64,000 nt of DNA from NCBI GenBank assembly GCA_024233835.1, contig JACKPC010000008.1:26723-90722 (forward strand), read 5' to 3'. Below the pieces are notes generated by a model that did not search any database, was not told the origin of the DNA, and was given only the letters and a program-made list of their open reading frames with translations. The stretch's first letter is position 1. Each line of letters begins with the position of its first letter. The translations under genes were made by a program, and so were the position numbers. This document shows positions 28,230 to 36,916 of this stretch, piece after piece. This stretch comes from Leptospiraceae bacterium (lineage in GTDB: Bacteria; Spirochaetota; Leptospiria; Leptospirales; Leptospiraceae).

Positions 28230-30652
28230 ATTTCAATTCCAATCTGGTTCTATTATAAGACCGTCTGTCAAATATGAGTTTGTCCCTGCAATAACATTTC
28301 AATTCCAATCTGGTTCTATTATAAGCTTTGAAAAGCTCTTCATCATTAACCTGTAAAAACGAATTTCAATTCCAATCTGGTTCTATTATAAGTCACAGCA
28401 ACTCCAGTCAGGATGAAAGGGGATTTATATTTCAATTCCAATCTGGTTCTATTATAAGACACTACAGCAATCACATTTTCCCCGGCAATCGTAGAATTTC
28501 AATTCCAATCTGGTTCTATTATAAGCACAATTAAAACGAGAAGGGCTTATAAACCCTTCAAATTTCAATTCCAATCTGGTTCTATTATAAGCATAAGAGA
28601 AAGAAACGCTTGATAAAGAGCTTTCTGATTTCAATTCCAATCTGGTTCTATTATAAGCTTGTGGCCATAATCCAACCGTCAAGGAGTTAAAGACATTTCA
28701 ATTCCAATCTGGTTCTATTATAAGAAACTTGAAACAGATTATTTGAAAGTTAATTATTACAATTTCAATTCCAATCTGGTTCTATTATAAGTAAAAAAAA
28801 TTTACACAAATATATTTTTATCGAAATATTTCAATTCCAATCTGGTTCTATTATAAGTCAGGATATTTGTAAGAAATCCCGGTGAAATCACAATATTTCA
28901 ATTCCAATCTGGTTCTATTATAAGAGACCCGGAAAGCAATATTAAGGTTTTAGAATCTTCATTTCAATTCCAATCTGGTTCTATTATAAGTTTCGAAATC
29001 TCAGGAATTACGGTCTTTTCAGTCTCATTTCAATTCCAATCTGGTTCTATTATAAGTAAAGGTCGCTCAAAGAGATTACAGCATGAACCGGAATTTCAAT
29101 TCCAATCTGGTTCTATTATAAGACAATAGATCAAGAAATAGTCAAGATATTTTAAACGATTTCAATTCCAATCTGGTTCTATTATAAGCCGAAGCCGGCC
29201 CCGGAACCGAAAACAACCGAGGAAATTTCAATTCCAATCTGGTTCTATTATAAGAAAAGTTTTGAGAACTTTATAAACCCTGATATATTAATTTCAATTC
29301 CAATCTGGTTCTATTATAAGCTTCAACCGATTCTGAATATTCACCTTACCTTACATTGATTTCAATTCCAATCTGGTTCTATTATAAGAATTAAAAATGA
29401 ACGAAAGATTAGATAATGAAGTTAATTTCAATTCCAATCTGGTTCTATTATAAGATATAATCTCCAACAGATAACTCTGTTGTAAAATCAGATTTCAATT
29501 CCAATCTGGTTCTATTATAAGCTTCAACCGATTCTGAATATTCACCTTACCTTACATTGATTTCAATTCCAATCTGGTTCTATTATAAGCAAGATTTGTC
29601 TAATGAGCTTACAGTCGCTCAAAAAATTTCAATTCCAATCTGGTTCTATTATAAGAGATTCTTACAGGAAGTCCGTTAAACATTGAAACCAATTTCAATT
29701 CCAATCTGGTTCTATTATAAGTCCATAAAGGCTGAATTATCCTCGGTCTGCTTTTTCAATTTCAATTCCAATCTGGTTCTATTATAAGTGTTTGCTGTGT
29801 TTTCCGATATTCAAGAAATTTCTCAATTTCAATTCCAATCTGGTTCTATTATAAGTCTTAAGCATTTCCTTAAATATCGGTTCTTTTACTGATTTCAATT
29901 CCAATCTGGTTCTATTATAAGTAAGAAAGCTGGAGATAAAATAAGCCTATCATTCAAATTTCAATTCCAATCTGGTTCTATTATAAGCGAGGAAATCACC
30001 ACGGGCTATTTGTCGAACTAAAGAATTTCAATTCCAATCTGGTTCTATTATAAGTAGTGTTTTTGCATCGATGTTCATCCTTGCGGAAATATTTCAATTC
30101 CAATCTGGTTCTATTATAAGACAAAAGAGGAGTATTTAGCTATTTATACCGATGAAGATTTCAATTCCAATCTGGTTCTATTATAAGAGTCAAAAGGTTA
30201 TCGAACCAAACAGAGACTGTATTATTTCAATTCCAATCTGGTTCTATTATAAGCTGCAAGGCCTCCGACTCCATTATCCTGTATTTCGGTATTTCAATTC
30301 CAATCTGGTTCTATTATAAGGCTTTTGATGATGATAAAAAGCTAAAATCACTAAACCTATTTCAATTCCAATCTGGTTCTATTATAAGTACTGACGAAGC
30401 GGTAAAAGACGCTTTATTAGGATTATTTCAATTCCAATCTGGTTCTATTATAAGAAAAACGATATTCCGAGATAAGACGCAAAAGTCGGTATTTCAATTC
30501 CAATCTGGTTCTATTATAAGATCATCCCATCAATTTTTCCTGTTGTTGCGTTAATGATTTCAATTCCAATCTGGTTCTATTATAAGCTGGCTCTAATAAA
30601 TGGACTGTAGCGAGTTCAATATATTTCAATTCCAATCTGGTTCTATTATAAG
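28230..30652 (-). repeat. CRISPR repeat allele block A2 (ATTTC variant, 37 repeats)
   Basis: All 37 consecutive repeats from 28230 to the one starting at 30623 carry the same first-base A (handle ATTGAAAT), with no G form among them. The units before 28230 and from 30689 onward are the G form. The uninterrupted run shows inheritance by copying of the leader-proximal repeat. Confidence 0.88.
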
Positions 30653-33194
30653 TGCTTATGCGAGAAATTAATTCGCTTCAAGGAATCAGTTTCAATTCCA
30701 ATCTGGTTCTATTATAAGTATCGAAAACACTAACCGAAGTCCATTGTTAAGACTCGTTTCAATTCCAATCTGGTTCTATTATAAGTTTTTAATTAACTGT
30801 CTCATACACGATGTTCTGGATAGTTTCAATTCCAATCTGGTTCTATTATAAGAAAACAAACCCATGCCTCGGAATCGGACTGTATTCTCGTTTCAATTCC
30901 AATCTGGTTCTATTATAAGCCAATAAAATAGGAGATAAAGCTACTTTAAATTTTGGTTTCAATTCCAATCTGGTTCTATTATAAGCCCGGCTCATAATAC
31001 AAGTAAAACCTGTTCAAATTGGTTTCAATTCCAATCTGGTTCTATTATAAGCTGCTCGTCTGTATCTTTATATCTTTTTGTCGAATAGTTTCAATTCCAA
31101 TCTGGTTCTATTATAAGTTCTTTAATAGAAATTATTTGGCCTTTACGGCCTTGGTTTCAATTCCAATCTGGTTCTATTATAAGTTGGTTGTTTTGTGGCT
31201 ACAATCAACAGGGATTTGGGTTTCAATTCCAATCTGGTTCTATTATAAGTCTTATTCAGAAACTTGATTTCATTGGTAATTCTAAAGTTTCAATTCCAAT
31301 CTGGTTCTATTATAAGTAAGAAAATAATGATAGTCTTTGATACGGTTTATGAGTTTCAATTCCAATCTGGTTCTATTATAAGCAATACAAAAAGAAAAAC
31401 GAGAAATTAGAATATTAAAGTTTCAATTCCAATCTGGTTCTATTATAAGATCAAGGAGGATATGAAACACGGGGATTTTACAAACGTTTCAATTCCAATC
31501 TGGTTCTATTATAAGTATTATAACATAGAGAGATCAAAGAAAATGGCAAATAGTTTCAATTCCAATCTGGTTCTATTATAAGCCTTTACAGGGGAATAGG
31601 AAAGAAAATCAAATTCTCGTTTCAATTCCAATCTGGTTCTATTATAAGAAATCAGAAACACGAAGGGCGGTTCTATACATCGTCGTTTCAATTCCAATCT
31701 GGTTCTATTATAAGTCGGCAAAATAAGCTCTTTCCGATTGTCCTCAAATGGTTTCAATTCCAATCTGGTTCTATTATAAGTTTTTTTTATAACAATTTAG
31801 AGAGAAAGTTCTCACACGTTTCAATTCCAATCTGGTTCTATTATAAGAAGAACGATACGCAAAGTAACCAGGGAGCCTAAGCCGTTTCAATTCCAATCTG
31901 GTTCTATTATAAGGATATGGAAAAGCATGATTTACAACCATACTCTTTCGTTTCAATTCCAATCTGGTTCTATTATAAGAAAAAATCAGGTTCTTAAATT
32001 CCTTTTCGGTAAGTAGTTTCAATTCCAATCTGGTTCTATTATAAGTCGATTAGCATAACCACAATCAAGAATATCTTTTCGTTTCAATTCCAATCTGGTT
32101 CTATTATAAGGTATAAAAAAGGCGATCAAATTCTAATTATAGAAAAGTTTCAATTCCAATCTGGTTCTATTATAAGTTATCCTGATATGTATTTACTAAC
32201 CTATTCACGTCTTGTTTCAATTCCAATCTGGTTCTATTATAAGATATAAAAAGCACTGATATTGTAGTATTCCATGAATGTTTCAATTCCAATCTGGTTC
32301 TATTATAAGGGGGGACTTCCCCCGGAACCCTTCCACTTTACAATAGTTTCAATTCCAATCTGGTTCTATTATAAGAAGTTTATCGGCTATAGGTTTCTTG
32401 TCTTTTATGGTGTTTCAATTCCAATCTGGTTCTATTATAAGCTTATCTTATCCCCTAAGCTTTCAGTGTTACCAGTTGTTTCAATTCCAATCTGGTTCTA
32501 TTATAAGCTCAAAGATAAGGAGCTTCCTGAGATAAAAGGTTCAGTTTCAATTCCAATCTGGTTCTATTATAAGTTGTAAATTCTATTGTATTGTAGTTCT
32601 ATCCCTTCGTTTCAATTCCAATCTGGTTCTATTATAAGTTCCTGAAACTGGCTGGGTTAGTGTTTACATTTCCGAGTTTCAATTCCAATCTGGTTCTATT
32701 ATAAGAACCAGATACCATATAAAATTCTTCGTTTAATTTGAGTTTCAATTCCAATCTGGTTCTATTATAAGACATACCTTCTGCCCTCGACAAGTCCCTG
32801 TAAAAGAGTTTCAATTCCAATCTGGTTCTATTATAAGGATAATAAGAATCGTGAAACCTGTAAGGTATAAAAAGTTTCAATTCCAATCTGGTTCTATTAT
32901 AAGGTCCCCCTATAATTTTTATTCAAACGTCCACAAAACGTTTCAATTCCAATCTGGTTCTATTATAAGGTAATTTCTTGTCTTTTCTTGTAAAATTACC
33001 AGCCCGTTTCAATTCCAATCTGGTTCTATTATAAGTATTTTTCTGGAGATCAGACAGAAGTAAATTATGGAGTTTCAATTCCAATCTGGTTCTATTATAA
33101 GCGTAAAAAATGAGTAAGCTTGCTAAGACGGAAAGAAAATCAAATTCTCGTTTCAATTCCAATCTGGTTCTATTATAAGGCCGTGCTATGGAGC

Positions 33195-33223
33195 ATTCTA
33201 CGGTCGGTTTGGTGTGATTGCAA
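33195..33223 (-). promoter_or_regulatory. Promoter for the pre-crRNA
   Basis: On the minus strand TTGCAA (33223-33218) is followed after exactly 17 bp by TAGAAT (33200-33195). Each box matches the sigma70 consensus at four or more of six positions. A start about 7 nt beyond the -10 box would fall near 33187, roughly 8 nt ahead of the first repeat, which ends at 33179. Confidence 0.75.
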
Positions 33224-33234
33224 GCGTTTTTTGT

Positions 33235-33278
33235 GTCGTCGATCGGTGATAGGGGTAAAAATGCCGGGGATCGACGAC
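33235..33278. repeat. Inverted repeat in the CRISPR leader
   Basis: GTCGTCGATC at 33235-33244 and GATCGACGAC at 33269-33278 form a perfect 10-bp stem with a 24-nt loop. On the + strand the second arm is followed by TTTTT, so it could stop antisense transcription leaving the array. On the minus strand it could terminate the cas transcript weakly or act as a protein-binding site for integration. Confidence 0.75.
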
Positions 33279-33291
33279 TTTTTGGGAGTTT

Positions 33292-33555
33292 TCAGAAGAA
33301 ATTATCAGTAGAATTCTTTTCGAGTCCTATGATTTCCTTTTCCAGCCAGCGTTGTTCGCGACTTTTAAAGATTATGAGACTATCCGTATTACTGTCCATG
33401 ATTTTTTTCGCTTTCAGGCTGAGTTCTTTTAATTTTACTTCTGTAATTTCTCCTTCGAATACCGAATTTTGAATCCAGGTCAAGTATTTCCTGCAAAGCT
33501 TTAGCATTTTACCAACTCGCTTTGCATCCACATCATAAACGAGAATTACATACAT
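33292..33555 (-). CDS. cas2: CRISPR adaptation endonuclease Cas2
   Basis: This 87-residue Cas2 begins MYVILVYDVDAKRVGKMLKLCRKYLTW, with the conserved Asp8/Asp10 of the ferredoxin-like core, then NSVFEGEIT. It dimerises and bridges two Cas1 dimers in the spacer integrase. It follows cas1 by 1 bp and is the last cas gene before the leader. Confidence 0.96.
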   Translation of the reverse strand: MYVILVYDVDAKRVGKMLKLCRKYLTWIQNSVFEGEITEVKLKELSLKAKKIMDSNTDSLIIFKSREQRWLEKEIIGLEKNSTDNFF

Positions 33556-33556
33556 C

Positions 33557-34564
33557 TTACCACCTCATCTTAAATCCCTTATATTCTTTTAAACCCATGA
33601 GGTCTTTGATTAGTTTATAACATTCTAATTGTATAAGTTGTTTATAACTTACTTTTTTCTTTAATTCTCTATGTTCTATAGTTTCCTTTAATCGGTTATC
33701 ATAAGCCCTGGCAAATGTATTTCTCCCATTCTCATTCAAGAAACAACCATTGGTTCCTTTAATAAAATCTTTTTTCTGTATTTCTCTTTTATTCAATAGT
33801 TTAAAGATAAGTCTATCAGTTATCACAGGTTTAAATATTTCTGCTATATCTAAAGAAAGAGAAAACCTTCTTTCTCCCGGAACATGCAAGTATGAAATCG
33901 AAGGATTTAGTTGTGTATGATAAATCGCCCGCACACAGGCAGCATAGCAAAGTCCATTTCCAAAAGAAATCATAGCATTTAATTCATTCTCCGGAGGTTG
34001 CTTACTTCTTCCATTCATAGTGTATCCATCTACGATTTTATCAAATCCAGTATAATAGGTTTCTCGAATATTCCCTTCGATTCCCATTAATTCTGAAATG
34101 TCTTTCGCTTCAGAAAGCTTGATTCTTAATGTCTCTATGGTTTCAATTTCTTTTAGCAGGTCTTTGTCTCGATTCTGGTAATACTGTAGATTCTTATTCA
34201 TATTATAAGCCGCTGCTTTGAGTATAGCTTTGGCCAGGGATAATCGTTTTTCAAAGTTTATATTGGCTTCTACCTGCTTGACTAAAAGTCTTCCTGAAAG
34301 TAAGTATTCTTTTGGATAAAAAGACCCGGTATAGTTTTCATAGTAATCAAAGAAATGCACCATAATCCCATGTTTCCCGACGAAGTTAAAGAACGCTGAA
34401 TTTGCATCCATACTTCCCAATAAATAGAGTTCGTCCACATGTTCAACGGGTATATGTCTCGGCCTTTGTGGTTCTTCTCCTTCCTTAGGGTAGAAGTTAA
34501 TTTGGATAGTGTTATCGTGTCTGGCTATTCTTCCGGGATTAAAAAAATAATATGAACCTTTCAT
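33557..34564 (-). CDS. cas1: CRISPR spacer integrase Cas1 (type I-B)
   Basis: This 335-residue protein opens MKGSYYFFNPGRIARHDNTI, typical of I-B Cas1. The metal-binding catalytic set is visible: Glu in GIEGNIRETYY (~165), His in SYLHVPGERRFSLSLDIAE (~230) and the acidic residue in LDIAEIFKP (~245). Cas1 catalyses integration of protospacers at the leader-repeat junction. Upstream of its ATG is the stub of a vapC-like gene, an unusual neighbour between cas4 and cas1. Confidence 0.96.
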   Translation of the reverse strand: MKGSYYFFNPGRIARHDNTIQINFYPKEGEEPQRPRHIPVEHVDELYLLGSMDANSAFFNFVGKHGIMVHFFDYYENYTGSFYPKEYLLSGRLLVKQVEANINFEKRLSLAKAILKAAAYNMNKNLQYYQNRDKDLLKEIETIETLRIKLSEAKDISELMGIEGNIRETYYTGFDKIVDGYTMNGRSKQPPENELNAMISFGNGLCYAACVRAIYHTQLNPSISYLHVPGERRFSLSLDIAEIFKPVITDRLIFKLLNKREIQKKDFIKGTNGCFLNENGRNTFARAYDNRLKETIEHRELKKKVSYKQLIQLECYKLIKDLMGLKEYKGFKMRW

Positions 34565-34592
34565 GGTATTTACTTAAATGGGTTTATAACCT

Positions 34593-34667
34593 TCAATGTT
34601 TTTCTTTGCTTTGTGTTTCGATATAAGAATAAAGCCAGATATTCGTATCAATAAAGATCTTATCCAT
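34593..34667 (-). pseudogene. Truncated vapC (PIN toxin) stub
   Basis: An ATG at 34667 overlaps the antitoxin stop by 8 bp, as in intact vapBC operons. It encodes MDKIFIDTNIWLYSYIETQS followed by KEKH and then a stop, 24 codons in all. The opening IDTNIWLY is the PIN-domain first strand with its catalytic Asp, but the remaining ~110 residues of a normal VapC are absent and cas1 starts 29 bp beyond the stop. I read it as the remnant of a deletion that fused the toxin start to the cas1 upstream region. Confidence 0.75.
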
Positions 34668-34884
34668 ATATTTCATCCCTACTTAAAGGTACAAAATCGG
34701 GAATTTGTAAAGGGTTTTTGAATAAAAAATCCAAATGTGAATCTAAAATTTTATATGATAATTTCTTATTTTTCTTTGGAATAATCAGAATTTCTATCTC
34801 AGAATCTATGTATTCTTTGGGAATTTGAATAGTTATTGTTTCTTCTTTAGCGATTAATCTTTCTATAATTACATTTTGTATCAT
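34660..34884 (-). CDS. VapB-like antitoxin, orphan
   Basis: This 74-residue protein begins MIQNVIIERLIAKEETITIQIPKEYIDSEIEILIIPKK, the beta-strand-rich opening of small antitoxins of AbrB/VapB-like operons. The acidic C-terminal tail (PDFVPLSRDEIYG) would contact a toxin. The ATG at 34884 has GGAG 8 nt upstream; a GTG one codon earlier is too close. Its toxin is reduced to a 24-codon stub overlapping the stop, so this gene is an orphan antitoxin. It sits between cas4 and cas1 and may simply be passenger DNA. Confidence 0.7.
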   Translation of the reverse strand: MIQNVIIERLIAKEETITIQIPKEYIDSEIEILIIPKKNKKLSYKILDSHLDFLFKNPLQIPDFVPLSRDEIYG

Positions 34885-34970
34885 CACTTTTTCTCCTTTA
34901 ATCTCAGTGTAGCTAACAAAGATATTTAGTAAAGTGAAATTCTTTTATGCCTGATGAAATTTGAAGCTCT

Positions 34971-35492
34971 TCATTCTTCTTCCTCTGTTTCTCCTATATA
35001 GCAAAAGTCGTAATACGAGCATTTTTTACATATCTTCGAATGAATCAGGGCAGGGCAGGGGCTATTGGCTTCTACAATCTGAGCGATTTCTTGTTTCGTA
35101 TTTTGGAGAATAAGTCTATCTTTATCTTCCAGAAGAATTTCTTTGTTCTTCTTTTGTTCCGGGTATTCTAAGATTCCGGTAACTCCTATTATCCCTGCTA
35201 ATTCTAATATATAAATATAAAATTTTAACTGCCATTCATGGGCCTTTTCCATCTTCTTGGATTTCTTTATCTCGTGTATGACTTTATTATGAGGGTCATA
35301 GAAGTCGATTTTAATTCCCTCGATTTCTATTTCCTTATATTTCTCATTGCGTTTTTCATAGCTATTCTCATGTATAAGTTTTCCTTCATAGACGATATCG
35401 GAATTGGTTTCCATAGTGATTTCATTTACATAGAGCCAGAGTTTTCTCTTGCAGATGAAGTAATAGTGTATCTGGGTTCCGCTGATTTTCAT
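34971..35492 (-). CDS. cas4: CRISPR adaptation nuclease Cas4
   Basis: This 173-residue RecB-family exonuclease has the Fe-S cluster cysteines in the expected layout: C14 near the N-terminus (HYYFICKRKLW) and a C-terminal trio CPALIHSKICKKCSYYDFC. The nuclease core is visible as KIDFYD…HEIKKSKKMEKAHEWQLKFYIYILE, containing the E-x-K motif. Cas4 trims prespacers and helps select the PAM before Cas1-Cas2 integration. It is separated from cas1 by an orphan antitoxin and a toxin stub. Confidence 0.93.
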   Translation of the reverse strand: MKISGTQIHYYFICKRKLWLYVNEITMETNSDIVYEGKLIHENSYEKRNEKYKEIEIEGIKIDFYDPHNKVIHEIKKSKKMEKAHEWQLKFYIYILELAGIIGVTGILEYPEQKKNKEILLEDKDRLILQNTKQEIAQIVEANSPCPALIHSKICKKCSYYDFCYIGETEEEE

Positions 35493-35499
35493 GTTTTTA

Positions 35500-35868
35500 T
35501 TATATAATGATTAGATAACATACTGCAAGAAAAATTAAACTTCCGAATGCAGCAATGGCTGCTGTTATATATTTAGGACCCTTTTTATTTCTTTTACTGA
35601 TACTATTATAAATGTTGCCTGAAGTTCCACCTTCTGATTGTGCACCACCATGATAATCAATTAGCATCTGCTCTCTTCCACGGATAGCATTTTTATCATA
35701 AGATATTCTGTCAATTTCTGCTTTTCCAAAACCTTCTTTATTTTTGTGATGAGAACTCTCTCTTCTCTTTAGAATGTTATTTGCATCAGAGAATCCACTT
35801 GCCATTCCACTATACGTCTTTCCATCACCACGATTTTTTATGTAAGTGATATATAATCTTTTTATCAT
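35500..35868 (-). CDS. Orphan toxin-like (URI/GIY-YIG-like) domain protein with C-terminal membrane segment
   Basis: This 122-residue protein consists almost wholly of a domain I recognise from the C-termini of RHS/polymorphic toxins: LYITYIKNRGDGKTYSGMASGF, ESSHHKNKEGFG, then AIRGREQMLIDYHGGAQSEGGTSGN. The Y.TY…GK.YSG opening and conserved R, H and E suggest a URI/GIY-YIG-type nuclease fold, which is an inference. A KKGP linker leads to one hydrophobic helix (ITAAIAAFGSLIFLAVCYLIII). There is no leader or delivery domain, so it is an orphan. It lies between a putative immunity gene and cas4, in the cas operon and direction. Confidence 0.6.
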   Translation of the reverse strand: MIKRLYITYIKNRGDGKTYSGMASGFSDANNILKRRESSHHKNKEGFGKAEIDRISYDKNAIRGREQMLIDYHGGAQSEGGTSGNIYNSISKRNKKGPKYITAAIAAFGSLIFLAVCYLIII

Positions 35869-35871
35869 ATT

Positions 35872-36759
35872 CTATTGTTTTTTAAATACTTTTCTATAAC
35901 GTGTTTCCAGCATATATTCCCATGCTTTCAAGTCTTTAACAATCTCTTTCAAAGATATATCTTTTGGTTTTGCATTCTCTATTTTACATTTCTTTTGATT
36001 TACAATTACTTCGGATACTTCCTGCCAATAATCGTAATTAAATGATTTTCCCTGTGTTTTTTCTGGTGAGCGAAGAAAAGATATTATATTCTTTACAATA
36101 GGTATATTCCCAATAGTCGAAATATTATTTTTCTTTTTCATGTCTTTCGCAGAATACCAGTATACAGCATAACCGGCATTCCATTCTCTATAGGAAATAT
36201 AGAGGACTTTCGATTTTTCTACATCTTTTATGTTTGGCGGTTCTTTAGAATAAAAATCTAATAGAGCAATTATATTTCCACCGTTTTTATCCAGACTTAT
36301 TTCCGGGATATCATCTCTTGTTACAGCTATTGCAGCAGAGTAGTATCCATTTTCTAACTTTATAGAAATACAATCTCCGGAGTATAGTAAAGGAGGATAT
36401 GGTTTTACTTTTTTTCTCTTTACTGGTTTTTCACAGCGGATCTGAAATTTATCAACCAATACATCCAATTCTTTTATTTTTTTTTGGAATAATCTATCGT
36501 TTTCTTTATAGATTCCGAGACCTATTAGTTCTTCCCGTATTTGTTTGATTTTAGAAAAAACAAGGTCTTCCAGTGAATCGGTTTGCCATTGCCAGAAAGC
36601 TATACTAAACCAGTAATCTGCTCCTTCATCTTCAAAATCAGGTTTGCGGTTTTTTTCTAAAAACTTACGGATGTCTGCTACTTCCCAACCATCGTTATAC
36701 AGGGACTGGAATGTGTAGGCAATTTCGTGATATATATCGGTTTGTTTTAGTATTTTCAT
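35872..36759 (-). CDS. Putative immunity-type protein in the cas operon
   Basis: This 295-residue cytoplasmic protein begins YHEIAYTFQSLYNDGWEVADIRKFLEKN and has a central beta-rich part, YPPLLYSGDCISIKLENGYYSAAIAV…GGNIIALLDFY…VLYISYREWN. The pattern 'GD.(I/F)..L..G.Y..A.AV' recalls Imm26-like immunity proteins of polymorphic toxin systems. This is family resemblance only. It is immediately followed, after 3 bp, by the orphan toxin-like gene, the arrangement expected of an effector/immunity pair. No link with CRISPR function is known. Confidence 0.45.
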   Translation of the reverse strand: MKILKQTDIYHEIAYTFQSLYNDGWEVADIRKFLEKNRKPDFEDEGADYWFSIAFWQWQTDSLEDLVFSKIKQIREELIGLGIYKENDRLFQKKIKELDVLVDKFQIRCEKPVKRKKVKPYPPLLYSGDCISIKLENGYYSAAIAVTRDDIPEISLDKNGGNIIALLDFYSKEPPNIKDVEKSKVLYISYREWNAGYAVYWYSAKDMKKKNNISTIGNIPIVKNIISFLRSPEKTQGKSFNYDYWQEVSEVIVNQKKCKIENAKPKDISLKEIVKDLKAWEYMLETRYRKVFKKQ

Positions 36760-36899
36760 GGCTTCTTATTACTTGAAAAAATCGTTCGATTATCCATCTT
36801 TAATTCCTGAGGAGAATCGTAAACTGATTCACAATTTCCTGTATAATATTTACTACTCTTAAAATTATAGGGTTTTATAAGAATCTCAAGTTCAAACAT
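36758..36899 (-). CDS. Small ORF containing a frameshifted scrap of a cas3 3' end
   Basis: The ORF has 46 sense codons (begins MFELEILIKPYNFKSSKYY, ends SSNKKP), and its stop overlaps the ATG of the next gene (ATGA). It may be translated, but its second half, 36776-36845, aligns in a shifted frame with the 3' end of the cas3 in this operon: SGIKDG then a stop, then NDFFK, against SGIKDGLLDNFF in Cas3. Most differences are transitions at third positions. It is probably a recombination remnant rather than a functional gene. Confidence 0.3.
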
Positions 36900-36916
36900 A
36901 TCATCCGGTAACGCTC

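Larger units (their letters stand above)
21248..33179 (-). CRISPR. Type I-B CRISPR array, about 180 repeats and 179 spacers
   Basis: The repeat is 30 bp; on the + strand it starts GTTTCAATTCC and ends CTATTATAAG. Tracking each start by eye I count 180 repeats at a 65-68 bp period, so spacers are mostly 35-38 nt. The unit at 21248 is degenerate in its first four bases, marking the leader-distal end. Read on the minus strand the repeat ends ATTGAAAC, the usual I-B crRNA 5' handle, and the leader, promoter and cas operon all lie at the 33.18-kb side, so transcription is minus-strand. Unit 25 (22842) is a GATTC variant. Repeats 42-47 and 106-142 carry an ATTTC allele. Several spacers are duplicated. 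Confidence 0.97.
33180..33291 (-). promoter_or_regulatory. CRISPR leader
   Basis: These 112 bp separate the cas2 stop from the leader-proximal repeat. On the minus strand they hold a perfect 10-bp inverted repeat (GTCGTCGATC at 33235-33244 and GATCGACGAC at 33269-33278, 24-nt loop), then a sigma70-type promoter, then the array. The short length and the position next to cas1-cas2 fit a leader used for polarised spacer acquisition. Confidence 0.8.

Noticed and set aside
33120..33130. Second CRISPR array or anti-repeat for tracrRNA
   Set aside because: No separate repeat copy exists outside the array; the type I-B operon needs no tracrRNA.
21260..33170. Many short ORFs of repeated SIPIWFYYK or YNRTRLELK motifs
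   Set aside because: They are translations of the CRISPR repeat in open frames; spacers provide random linkers and no ribosome-binding sites occur.
33120..33472. ORFs crossing the leader and antisense to cas2
   Set aside because: They overlap the CRISPR leader, the last repeat or cas2 on the opposite strand, and have no homology-like features.
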